Positions 7,293 to 14,287 are shown, counted from the stretch's first letter. The stretch: DNA of 16,285 nucleotides from JANWYT01 sp034432435 (GCA_034432435.1 DAOUBS010000136.1:1-16285); one strand, 5' to 3'. Notes: a model not told the origin generated them from the sequence alone. Program-made: numbers and translations.

Positions 7293-7534
7293 CTAATAGT
7301 CCTCCTGAAAAACTTTGCTTTTCTTTCATTGAGTAGTTACGAATTGAAGCAGACTCTATTATTGGTCTTATTTAACTTTCAAAGAGCAGTGTTTTTACCT
7401 CCTTGCATGGCGTGTCTCACTTACACAGATGAGCTGAACATTATTTGCTGCTCATGCATTGTTAGCCTAGCTCATGTCAAGCCTTGCTCACACAATTGGT
7501 CCGCAACTGTTTCTTTGTGGATAGGAGAAAAAAG
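7293..7534 (-). promoter_or_regulatory. Control region of the aquaporin-dhaKL-glpK unit
   Basis: This non-coding stretch lies between the activator's terminator and the aquaporin start. On the minus strand it contains two tandem 16-base repeats, TGAGCAAGGCTTGACA (7490-7475) and TGAGCTAGGCTAACAA (7474-7459). A third TGAGC follows at 7454-7450, and an inverted copy AGCTCAT lies at 7435-7429. The first repeat includes a perfect TTGACA, but no good -10 box lies 15-18 bases on, which would suit an activator-dependent promoter. A GTGT-N7-ACAC dyad (7426-7412) and an unused AAGGAGGT (7404-7397) lie further down, and the aquaporin ribosome binding site is at the end. The promoter itself is not pinned down. 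Confidence 0.5.
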
Positions 7535-7561
7535 TCAGCTGTTTCACAATGAAACAGCTGA
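7535..7561 (-). terminator. Rho-independent terminator overlapping the 3' end of the dhaR-like gene
   Basis: A perfect 12-bp stem, TCAGCTGTTTCA / TGAAACAGCTGA, with a 3-base loop is followed on the minus strand by CTTTTTTCTCC. The upstream arm encodes the last residues of the regulator, and its TGA stop (7546-7544) lies in the hairpin. It insulates the regulator from the glycerol unit. Confidence 0.88.
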
Positions 7562-9451
7562 AGAAAAACTTGGCCTAGTTATGAAGAAACCCGATCTACA
7601 AGCCGATAGTGCCGCATCTTGCGCCAGAGCGTTCAAAATCGCCGCTTGTTCAATTTGCCGTAAGCTTTGGCTGATAGGAGCGCCCGCAGGATCGCTCAAA
7701 CGACGATGATCGCGCATCGACTCGATGATGACCTCTGAATCAATCAGATCATTGTCTAATTTCGAGGCAGCACGTTCAATGATCGCCTGAAGCTCATGCA
7801 AATTGCCCGGATAGTCGTACTCCCTCAAGATTTTGAGCGCGTCCTCCGAAAGGGTCAGTGGACGTCCTAGCTCTCCAGCCAACCGATGAAGAATATCTGA
7901 TACCAAATCAGGAATGTCGTCTAACCGCTGACGCAGCGGTGGCGCAGTGAGATGAATGCCGCTCAGTTGGAAGAACAGATCGGATCGAAAGTCGCCGGTT
8001 GCAACCAATTTATCTAAGTCTACCGTCGTAGACGCGATGATCCTGACGTTAATTGGAATCTGGCGCACCCCACCTAGGCGGATTGAGTTGCCCGTTTCGA
8101 TTACTCGCAACACCGCAGCTTGTGCGTTCAAAGGCAGCGCTTCGACCTCCGTCAGAAACAACGTCCCCCCATGCGCCAATTCAAATTTGCTGGCCTGGCC
8201 TTTTTCGCCGCTGCGGTTAGCTTCAAAGCCCATGAGTTCCTCAAGCGCCGTTTCACGCGGGATGGCGCGACAGTTCAAACTGATGAACGGGCCAGAGGCG
8301 CGGTTGCTGAGCGCGTGAATTGCTTGGGCGATCAAACTCTTGCCTGTGCCGGTCTCCCCTGTAATGAGGACAGACACGCTGCCGCGAGCGGCTGCCTCAA
8401 CGTGCCGCCGCAGCCGCCGCATGACGTCGCTCTCGCCGATGAGGTTAGCGATGTCCAGCCGCACCCGCGCGCCGATAAAGCGGTTGACAAGCTGCTGAAG
8501 CTGCTCAATCGGGCGCAGCGTCAGGATGTAGATCGTCTGCTGTGCCTCATCATGAATCAATCGCAAGTTAGCAAGACAGTTATATTCCGTCTGTTGAAAC
8601 GCCAGCACGACTTCAACATCGCTCACTTCCTGATCGGCTGCAATGTACTCACGCAGAGCAGCTGGCAGTGACAACACCTGCGCCAACGGATACCCCACTA
8701 CCCGTTCACGCGGCTGACCGATGATGTGCGCGGCGTGTGTGTTGATGTAGGTCACGATTCCGTCAGATCGCCACGCCAGCACTGGTTCAGAAGTCGCGCT
8801 GATCACCGTGTTCAGCTCGTTCTGATAAGCGTTGATTTTCTGGTTCAGGATTTCAATGGAGTATTGATTTTCAATCGCCTTAGCTGTTGAAACGACCAAC
8901 CCCAGCATGCTTGGGCTGCATGCTGCCTCTGGTTGGATGAGCGCTAGCACGCCGATCATTTGCCCTTCTAATGTGAACAAAGGGGCAGCGGTTGTAGCGA
9001 ACGGATGCCAATGGACAGAAAAATGCTCCGCGCCGACGATTTGGAAGTATGCCGCCTCGATCAGCGCCACCCCCACGGCGTTTGTCCCCGCGTGCGACTC
9101 ATCCAAGAACAGTCCAGGCGCAATCCCCATTTGATCAATCGTAGCCGCCATCGTCGGCGCTGTGACCAAGTCCAACACGCAGCCCGTGCTGTCGCACAAC
9201 ACCATCACTGCGGGCAGCGGCTCCATCATCTGGAGGACGTCCTCCATGATCGGGCGCGCCAACTTCAGCAGCGCGCTGTGCTGGCGCAGCAGCAGCTCAA
9301 GCACCTCCGCAGAGAGGTACGTTGTGCGATAGTGGCCAGTTGGGTTTAACCGAGAAGCACACCTCACCCACGACTGCGCTAGCCAAGTTGGCAAATGAGG
9401 GGGTAGGTTGCGGTGGTAAAGGGCATTTTTCCAATCTTCGTAGCGCGTCAC
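7544..9451 (-). CDS. dhaR: DhaR-like AAA+ enhancer-binding activator with degenerate core motifs and no recognisable HTH
   Basis: Residues about 55-200 are GAF-like, about 212-310 PAS-like, and about 335-580 an AAA+ module of the NtrC class. The 635-aa length and layout resemble E. coli DhaR, the activator of dhaKLM, and the gene is adjacent to DHA kinase genes. Walker A GETGTGKS (365-372) is intact. Walker B reads LFLTEVE (431-437), with Thr where Asp is usual. The sigma54-contacting GAFTGA loop is absent (about 407-420 reads MGFEANRSGEKGQA). The sensor II motif is YPGNLHELQ, with His for the usual Arg. The C-terminus keeps the first Fis-type helix (SLRQIEQAAILNALAQ, 596-611) and then diverges, ending inside the terminator. 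The start is GTG at 9451, supported by AGGTGG 9 bases upstream. It probably senses DHA status through DhaK/DhaL, as in E. coli, but whether it still binds DNA is uncertain. Confidence 0.82.
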   Translation of the reverse strand: MTRYEDWKNALYHRNLPPHLPTWLAQSWVRCASRLNPTGHYRTTYLSAEVLELLLRQHSALLKLARPIMEDVLQMMEPLPAVMVLCDSTGCVLDLVTAPTMAATIDQMGIAPGLFLDESHAGTNAVGVALIEAAYFQIVGAEHFSVHWHPFATTAAPLFTLEGQMIGVLALIQPEAACSPSMLGLVVSTAKAIENQYSIEILNQKINAYQNELNTVISATSEPVLAWRSDGIVTYINTHAAHIIGQPRERVVGYPLAQVLSLPAALREYIAADQEVSDVEVVLAFQQTEYNCLANLRLIHDEAQQTIYILTLRPIEQLQQLVNRFIGARVRLDIANLIGESDVMRRLRRHVEAAARGSVSVLITGETGTGKSLIAQAIHALSNRASGPFISLNCRAIPRETALEELMGFEANRSGEKGQASKFELAHGGTLFLTEVEALPLNAQAAVLRVIETGNSIRLGGVRQIPINVRIIASTTVDLDKLVATGDFRSDLFFQLSGIHLTAPPLRQRLDDIPDLVSDILHRLAGELGRPLTLSEDALKILREYDYPGNLHELQAIIERAASKLDNDLIDSEVIIESMRDHRRLSDPAGAPISQSLRQIEQAAILNALAQDAALSACRSGFFITRPSFSSAVSL

Positions 9452-9540
9452 ACTCTTTATCCACCTGTAATAATCTATCTTATCTTAAGTTTAGCACAGG
9501 ATTTCGAGCAGGTCTTGCGCTATTCAAGCCCACACCCGTT

Positions 9541-9549
9541 TGCTACAAT
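9541..9549 (+). promoter_or_regulatory. Extended -10 promoter of the 9653-12093 three-gene unit
   Basis: TGCTACAAT is an extended -10 (TGn plus a five-of-six TATAAT match). The -35 region 17 bases upstream is poor (TATTCA, 9521-9526), as is common with extended -10 promoters. Start near 9556 leaves a leader of about 97 bases before the ATG at 9653. Confidence 0.6.
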
Positions 9550-9652
9550 GGCAGCGTTGTATCTTCCGGGACAGACCAGATTACGCGCTGATCCTCATCA
9601 GCTTTCGTCCTGATCGCAACAATCATGTTTTAGACTGCGGAAGGGACTTCTC

Positions 9653-11209
9653 ATGCTTGCCAAACAATGGCTCAAGAGTTTCGTCATCACGCCTGCGGAT
9701 GTTGAGGACGTGACCAACTATCTACTTGAAAAAGAAACGCCTATGCTTACGCGCGATCTTGCACTGTACTTGATCGGCAAGCGTCTCGACCAAGAGCGAG
9801 CACTCTACCAAAAACGGTTCAAAGTCGCCCGCCTCTACAACCCGGCAGAATCACACGAGATCGGTGACAAGCTCATCTTCGGCAAATGGGACTTGGCGTT
9901 GGGGGTAGTCACAGACAAACGTCCGGGCAACAACCCCACATACGGCGATTTCTCGGTCATTACAGTAGAATTCAGCGATACCAAAGAAGTACGTTATTTC
10001 GCCTCAGAGTTCAAAGGGGACCATCCACTCGTACAGAACCCAGCCGGGGATGCGGCCCACTCTGCAGCCAACCTCACTGCACAGGACATCTTCGACGCTG
10101 CCACGCTGGACGTCACCGGTCGTATGCTTGAAGCGCTCCACGCTAACAAAGACCTCAAACAAGTGGCGGGCTATTGGTTCCCTAAAGACCTCGTGCTAGA
10201 CATCGACATCGGGACGCTGCACCTAGCAGAAGCCGTCCTCGACATGAACAACGGCGGGCCGCTCAGCCCAGAACAGATCATCGAGCAAATCGGCGGGCTT
10301 GGCTCCTCGGCTATGGCGCTGCAAACGTTCAGCCTCAACCTCGCCATGAGCCAAGATAAGCGCTTCGACGAAGTGGGGCCTGCAGGTCGGATCTTGTGGT
10401 TCTTGAAACGCATGGAACCTGAAGCCGTCCAGCGCATCCCCGATCCGTTAGTGTACCGCCCAATCGAATATGATGAAGATCTGCTCGACGAGGACATGCT
10501 CGACCTTGAGGCAGAGCTAGACGATGAACTCAGCGACATTGAAATGTCAGGTAAAGCGCCCAAAGCGCGGGTGAAGTTGATCTATCCCCATCTCAGGGTT
10601 GGCAGTTTGCCCCTCAACGCGCAAACGCGGCAAATCTTCCCCACGGCTCGCACCCCGCGCATCAGCATCACACTAGTCGATGACGCTGACAACACTCACT
10701 ACGCCGGCTGGGTCGTCCATGAGCATCGCTACGTGTACGGCCTGTTCGACTACTACACCAAACATCAGCTTCCCGTGGGCACAATCATCACTGTACGGCG
10801 TGGCGCTAACGACGGTGAGTACATCGTCAGCTATGATGCGCATCGCGCCCGTGTCGAGTACATCCCGATTTTTGCCCCGCACACGGATCGCATCGCTTTC
10901 GAAAATGGCCGCAGAAGCATCGGCGCAGAGTATGACCCGCTGCTGATCATCGGCGTCGATGACCTGAAAGCCATTGAGGCGCTCACCAAGTTTTATCAGA
11001 ACAAGACACTTCTAACGATCGTTCGCAGCCTCATTCACGAACTGAGCAAGCTCTCGCCCCAAGGAACCGTACATTTTGCCACCCTCTACAGCGCAGTGAA
11101 CGTGCTGCGGCGCTGCCCCCCCGGGCCGATCTTTGCCTTGCTGCAAGCAAATGCTGAGTTCGAAGACGTTGGCGACCACTATTGGCGGCTGTCGCAAGTG
11201 GAAAGGTAG
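9653..11209 (+). CDS. Conserved-looking hypothetical protein with terminal winged-helix-like segments (518 aa)
   Basis: I cannot assign a function. The first 45 or so residues (ITPADVEDVTNYLLEKETPM and on) look like a small helical or winged-helix unit. Residues about 60-125 are strand-rich (EIGDKLIFGKWDLALGVVTD, GDFSVITVEF), like a small beta-barrel. Residues 275-302 are strongly acidic and linker-like. Residues about 310-440 are again beta-rich, with GWVVHEHRYVYGLFDYYTK at 354-372. The last 65 residues (SPQGTVHFATLYSAVNVLRR to GDHYWRLSQ) resemble a winged helix. There is no signal peptide or membrane segment. ATG at 9653 has GGAAGGG 7 bases upstream. The next gene starts 6 bases after the stop, so the two are surely an operon. 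I associate this layout with Chloroflexi genomes, from memory only. A nucleic-acid-associated role is an inference from the terminal domains. Confidence 0.85.
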   Translation: MLAKQWLKSFVITPADVEDVTNYLLEKETPMLTRDLALYLIGKRLDQERALYQKRFKVARLYNPAESHEIGDKLIFGKWDLALGVVTDKRPGNNPTYGDFSVITVEFSDTKEVRYFASEFKGDHPLVQNPAGDAAHSAANLTAQDIFDAATLDVTGRMLEALHANKDLKQVAGYWFPKDLVLDIDIGTLHLAEAVLDMNNGGPLSPEQIIEQIGGLGSSAMALQTFSLNLAMSQDKRFDEVGPAGRILWFLKRMEPEAVQRIPDPLVYRPIEYDEDLLDEDMLDLEAELDDELSDIEMSGKAPKARVKLIYPHLRVGSLPLNAQTRQIFPTARTPRISITLVDDADNTHYAGWVVHEHRYVYGLFDYYTKHQLPVGTIITVRRGANDGEYIVSYDAHRARVEYIPIFAPHTDRIAFENGRRSIGAEYDPLLIIGVDDLKAIEALTKFYQNKTLLTIVRSLIHELSKLSPQGTVHFATLYSAVNVLRRCPPGPIFALLQANAEFEDVGDHYWRLSQVER

Positions 11210-11215
11210 ACCAGC

Positions 11216-11650
11216 ATGCAACCCCACAAACCTAGTACAATTGTCAAACCCACATTGGATACGCTTTTCCACATTGACTACTCATGGTGGGAACGCAGCG
11301 AGGAAGATCTACGACAATATCTTCTGACTCACCTGCCACCAGAGCAGCGTAATCAATTCAACGCGCACGAAACGAGCGAGCTTATCGATTACATCGACCC
11401 TGAGACGGCAGAAGTTCGCCAGCTAGACGCACTCGAATCTGCTATTCAAGAAGCTGCGCGCCAACCAGATTTCATCAACCCACAAACCAGCCTCATCGAC
11501 AGCGTCTTCCGCGTGTTTCTGGCCAATGGCAACCGCCCCTGCACACCGCGCGAACTGGCTGAGATCACTGGGCGCAGCGCCGAAACGATTCTCAAGACAA
11601 TTGGCAGCCTGCGCGTCTACAAGGGTTTGCGGCCTTATATCCATTCCTGA
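11216..11650 (+). CDS. Hypothetical winged-helix-like protein (144 aa)
   Basis: No family is recognised. The N-terminal half is acidic and helical, with a notable IDYSWWERSEEDLRQYLLTH (24-43) and ELIDYIDPETAEVRQLDALE (55-74). The C-terminal 50 residues carry a helix-turn-helix-like segment, NRPCTPRELAEITGRSAETI (106-125), followed by a possible wing GSLRVYKGLRPY. ATG at 11216 follows the upstream stop by 6 bases, with GGAAAGG spanning the end of the previous gene, so translation is probably coupled. It is soluble, with no membrane or export signal. The neighbours on both sides are also unassigned, which suggests that the three products work together. Confidence 0.85.
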   Translation: MQPHKPSTIVKPTLDTLFHIDYSWWERSEEDLRQYLLTHLPPEQRNQFNAHETSELIDYIDPETAEVRQLDALESAIQEAARQPDFINPQTSLIDSVFRVFLANGNRPCTPRELAEITGRSAETILKTIGSLRVYKGLRPYIHS

Positions 11651-11679
11651 ATAACTGACCCTCAAGAAAGGTGACCATC

Positions 11680-12093
11680 ATGGGACGAGTGATCAACACC
11701 AATGAACCCGGCAAGCGACGCAGCTACCACATGCGCACAATTGCCGAAATTGTGCGCGCGCTGGGGCAAAAGCAAACAGTGGACGATGACGTCCGCGACA
11801 TGTGCGCCACCATCGTGCTGAGCCTGCGCGACATCCATGAGACGGTAGAAGAGTCGATCAAAGCGTGGGAAAAGCGCAACTACTGGAAGAAGGCGGACGA
11901 CTTCCAAGAACAGTGGTATTGGGCCAGCCAAACGGCCGACCAATTCGAAAAGCTCATCCGCGAAGAAAATTGGGATGAGCTGCCAGCGATGATGATGCGG
12001 CTCTACCCACGCATTGCCGACATCGAGATCAACAAATCGATGCGCTCCGCTGATGATTGGGTGGGCAATTACGACCGTCTGCTCAACGTGTGA
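11680..12093 (+). CDS. Small helical hypothetical protein (137 aa)
   Basis: The function is not recognised. The protein starts MGRVINTNEPGKRRSYHMRT, continues as predicted helices (TIAEIVRALGQ, DVRDMCATIVLSLRDIHETV), and has a tryptophan-rich middle (WEKRNYWKKADDFQEQWYWA). It ends SADDWVGNYDRLLNV. ATG at 11680 is preferred over the GTG at 11671, because AAAGG lies 8 bases ahead of the ATG and overlaps the GTG. It is 29 bases after the 144-aa gene and closes the three-gene unit. Its last 11 bases overlap the convergent LCP gene. It could be a structural or adaptor protein, but nothing catalytic is visible. Confidence 0.83.
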   Translation: MGRVINTNEPGKRRSYHMRTIAEIVRALGQKQTVDDDVRDMCATIVLSLRDIHETVEESIKAWEKRNYWKKADDFQEQWYWASQTADQFEKLIREENWDELPAMMMRLYPRIADIEINKSMRSADDWVGNYDRLLNV

Positions 12094-12949
12094 GTGACCG
12101 AAAGTATCGATTTAGAAACGGGTTGAGGCGCTCATAGTTAGGCTGTGCGCCGCCTGGCCCGGGCACGATGTAGTCACGATCAATCACGAGCTGTTCGACG
12201 GAACCGCTGCGCAGCAGCACTGACGGGGCGAGCAACACTAGATCGCCCACGTTCATATCAGTCTGCACATACTCACCCCACGCGCGCAGCACTGATGGCC
12301 ACGTTAGCGGGTTGATGAGGCGCACCGCCACCGCACGGAACACCGCCTGCTGACGCGTAGCACGACGATAGTCATCGTCCATGCTGCGGGTGCGGGCGTA
12401 TTTGAGCGCGGTCGCGCCGTCCATGTGCATCCACCCCTCGTTGAACGTGACCGTTTGCGTCCCAAAGTCGTCCGTAGGGAATTGAAAATCCGTAATGGTG
12501 CGCTCAACATAGACGTTCACCCCGCCCAAAGCGTCTACGATAGCCTCAAACGCGCGAAAGTCCAGCCGAATGACGCGATCAATCGGCATGTCAAACGCAG
12601 CTGCGATGCTCTCAGCGGCAAGGCGCGTCCCGCCCCCTTCCGCCTCCTGCTCACCCAGCAGGTGAATGACGTTCGCCCGCTGAAGGCCAAAGCCCGGCGC
12701 TGGGATGAACAGATCCCGCGGGATCGACAGCAGGCCGAGTCGTGCGGTGCGTTGTGGCATGCCCACAACGAGAATCGCATCCGAGCGAGCAACTGCCCCC
12801 TCTGGCCCGCGTGAATCCAGTCCCAGTATGAGCACATTACGGATTGGCAGCGGCAACACAAACACGAACACCATCAGCAGGCTGCAAGACAAGACACCCG
12901 CGATCCCCAGCCCCAAGATCGCAGTGACACATCCCTTTGTGCGGCGCAT
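12083..12949 (-). CDS. LytR-CpsA-Psr (LCP) family glycopolymer phosphotransferase
   Basis: LCP enzymes transfer lipid-linked glycopolymers onto the cell wall or related acceptors on the outer face of the membrane. The 288-aa product has one N-terminal membrane helix (about 8-33) and then the LCP domain. Landmarks are LILGLDSR (40-47), ARSDAILVV (54-62), LSIPRD (74-79), IVDALGGVNVYV (137-148), the L-D/M-D-G-A-ALKYARTR stretch ending at 188, and RRATRQQ (195-201). The pyrophosphate-lipid-binding Asp/Arg residues are therefore in place. ATG at 12949 lies 2 bases after the stop of the upstream lipoprotein gene, with GGAAA ahead of it. The longer frame to 13042 would overlap that gene by about 90 bases and adds no sensible sequence. 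Its 3' end overlaps the convergent 137-aa gene. Confidence 0.92.
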   Translation of the reverse strand: MRRTKGCVTAILGLGIAGVLSCSLLMVFVFVLPLPIRNVLILGLDSRGPEGAVARSDAILVVGMPQRTARLGLLSIPRDLFIPAPGFGLQRANVIHLLGEQEAEGGGTRLAAESIAAAFDMPIDRVIRLDFRAFEAIVDALGGVNVYVERTITDFQFPTDDFGTQTVTFNEGWMHMDGATALKYARTRSMDDDYRRATRQQAVFRAVAVRLINPLTWPSVLRAWGEYVQTDMNVGDLVLLAPSVLLRSGSVEQLVIDRDYIVPGPGGAQPNYERLNPFLNRYFRSLTR

Positions 12950-12951
12950 TG

Positions 12952-13875
12952 TCAATTTCCGTAAACTGTTGGCAGTGGCACAAATACTTGAGTTGGGAAG
13001 ATGGCGTTGTTGATCGTCGGCGTGCTGCTGAACAAGCTCCAACCGGCGCCTGATGGCATCAAGCCCAACACCCCTTGAAACGGCGTGCTGATGTAAATCG
13101 CGCCGTCCTGAGCAGTCTGCACTTGAACGCTGTAAGGCATTTCATCGCGCATGGTCGCCCAACCAATGCGGTCACGGACGCTGCTGTTGCTGCGCCACAG
13201 CATCCCAAACCCACGACGCGGCTGATACAACCCTGAAGGCGCGTTGTCGTACTCCGCTGACGTTTCGGGCATGCCTTCTTCAAAAAAGTCGCGGTAGACC
13301 TGCCAGCGTGGGAACCCAGTGTCGTTGTACATGACGTAAATCGCGTCTTGGCTGAGCACCCACACCATCAGCCCATTTTGGAACGTTTGATAGACCCCGT
13401 TTGTCGCGTTCGGCACGTTCAGCGGGCAACCGGGCGGCCTCGGTTGCAAGAAAAACCAGTTAGTGTCACAAATTTGATTGTTCGGGATAGCCACAATCTC
13501 AATCACGGGCGAGATCACACTCGTCGGCAGCGCGAGCGCCGTCGCCGTCGCGGTAGTCGTGATGGTGGGCGTGAGCGTTTGGGTCGGCGTCAGGGTAAAG
13601 GTGGGGGTTTGGGTCGGCGTTTTGCTCGGTGGGAGCGTGGGCGTCACCACCAACACATCGGCTGGCAGCGTCGGCAGCGGCAGTACAGGCGGCATTTCCT
13701 CGATGAGCGGCGTTGGCCCCATCTGGGCGCTAGCTGGAGCGGTCAGTGTCAAACCAACATCGCTGACAAGCCGCGGTCCGCGCAAATTTTGTGGAGGCGC
13801 ACAAGCCGCCAGCCCAATGATGAGGGCGACCAGCCCTGCTCTTGTGAGCGTAAAAATTTGGTTCATATTTCTCAT
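12952..13875 (-). CDS. Putative lipoprotein with a Thr/Pro-rich linker and a unique C-terminal domain
   Basis: The 307-aa product has a lipoprotein signal: a basic N-terminus, hydrophobic GLVALIIG, and lipobox LAAC with Cys25. Residues about 78-117 are a low-complexity Thr/Pro linker (PSKTPTQTPTFTLTPTQTLT is part of it) that should hold the C-terminal domain away from the membrane. That domain (about 125-307) has two cysteines near its start (CDTNWFFLQPRPPGC) and repeated aromatic/glycine segments (WVLSQDAIYVMYNDTG, GFGMLWRSNSSVRDRIGWAT), suggesting a beta-propeller- or SH3-like fold. No enzyme motif is seen. ATG at 13875 is eight bases from a TACAAT box, so a leaderless start is possible; ATG at 13866 is the alternative. 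It is translationally coupled to the LCP gene, implying an envelope role. Confidence 0.85.
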   Translation of the reverse strand: MRNMNQIFTLTRAGLVALIIGLAACAPPQNLRGPRLVSDVGLTLTAPASAQMGPTPLIEEMPPVLPLPTLPADVLVVTPTLPPSKTPTQTPTFTLTPTQTLTPTITTTATATALALPTSVISPVIEIVAIPNNQICDTNWFFLQPRPPGCPLNVPNATNGVYQTFQNGLMVWVLSQDAIYVMYNDTGFPRWQVYRDFFEEGMPETSAEYDNAPSGLYQPRRGFGMLWRSNSSVRDRIGWATMRDEMPYSVQVQTAQDGAIYISTPFQGVLGLMPSGAGWSLFSSTPTINNAIFPTQVFVPLPTVYGN

Positions 13876-13883
13876 TTTAAGGG

Positions 13884-13889
13884 ATTGTA
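13884..13889 (-). promoter_or_regulatory. Candidate -10 box for the lipoprotein-LCP operon
   Basis: TACAAT on the minus strand ends 8 bases before the ATG at 13875. Transcription would start at or within about two bases of the start codon, so the message would be leaderless. No convincing -35 is visible at 16-18 bases upstream. Confidence 0.4.
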
Positions 13890-13901
13890 TGACAGGCGCA
13901 A

Positions 13902-13929
13902 TTGCGAAGATACCTCAGATGAGCATAAT
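13902..13929 (+). promoter_or_regulatory. Candidate promoter of the small membrane protein gene
   Basis: TTGCGA (13902-13907), a 16-base spacer and CATAAT (13924-13929) resemble a sigma70 promoter, with start near 13936. The -35 overlaps the perfect palindrome CGCAATTGCG (13897-13906), a possible operator shared with the divergent lipoprotein promoter. Confidence 0.5.
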
Positions 13930-13963
13930 CAAAGATGAATTTGAAATAATTGGGAGCCTCAAG

Positions 13964-14287
13964 ATGGCACGTCACAAAACTGGACAAGAAGCCAAAGTAG
14001 AGCGGCTAACGTGGTTTTTGATAGTCATCGTGTTTCTCTTCATGACCAACAACGGCTTTGATGGAGCGTTCACCCTTCTGGCAGTTAGTCTGATTTTGCT
14101 CATATCAGGGTTATATCAGTGGCGCAAGCGCTGGAGCGTCGGCCCTGTGATGCCTTTGGCCACTGGGGCAGGTATTTTGGCTAGTTTTTACTCGTTCTTC
14201 CAACCACTGCCTGTTGACCTTTCACTGATGTCGTTCATCATCATCATTCTCGTGATCTTGTTTGGCATTATCACGAAAGACTCATAG
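13964..14287 (+). CDS. Small multi-pass membrane protein of unknown function (107 aa)
   Basis: A short charged N-terminus (MARHKTGQEAKVERL) is followed by hydrophobic helices at about 16-28, 35-50, 62-79 and 88-103. A basic loop YQWRKRW (51-57) lies between the second and third, consistent with three or four membrane passes. ATG at 13964 is chosen because GGGAG lies 7 bases upstream. The open frame extends far upstream to 13478, but that part is the antisense of the Thr/Pro-rich lipoprotein and is not credible. Possible partners are unknown. It diverges from the lipoprotein gene and lies 87 bases ahead of the PucR regulator, which has its own promoter. Confidence 0.72.
   Translation: MARHKTGQEAKVERLTWFLIVIVFLFMTNNGFDGAFTLLAVSLILLISGLYQWRKRWSVGPVMPLATGAGILASFYSFFQPLPVDLSLMSFIIIILVILFGIITKDS

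Noticed and set aside
7405..7418. Possible sigma54 promoter (AGACACGCCATGCA) ahead of the aquaporin gene
   Set aside because: The GA/GC elements are 10 rather than 12 bases apart and the -24 GG is missing; the nearby activator also lacks the sigma54-contact loop.
7329..7709. Plus-strand 126-aa frame across the control region and the end of the regulator gene
   Set aside because: It has no ribosome binding site or family resemblance, and it covers a clear terminator and operator-like repeats.
10171..10563. Minus-strand 130-aa Ser/Met-rich frame
   Set aside because: It is the antisense shadow of the acidic linker region of the 518-aa gene.
12950..13042. Longer LCP start at 13042
   Set aside because: It overlaps the lipoprotein coding sequence by about 90 bases and adds residues unlike an LCP N-terminus.
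13550..13645. Apparent DNA repeat cluster (GTCGGCGT/GGGTCGGCGT-like)
   Set aside because: It is explained by the Thr/Pro-rich codon repeats of the lipoprotein linker, not by a mobile or CRISPR element.
13478..13963. Long upstream extension of the small membrane protein frame on the plus strand (Val/Gly-rich, giving 269 aa)
   Set aside because: It is the antisense of the Thr/Pro-rich lipoprotein; a good ribosome binding site supports the start at 13964 instead.
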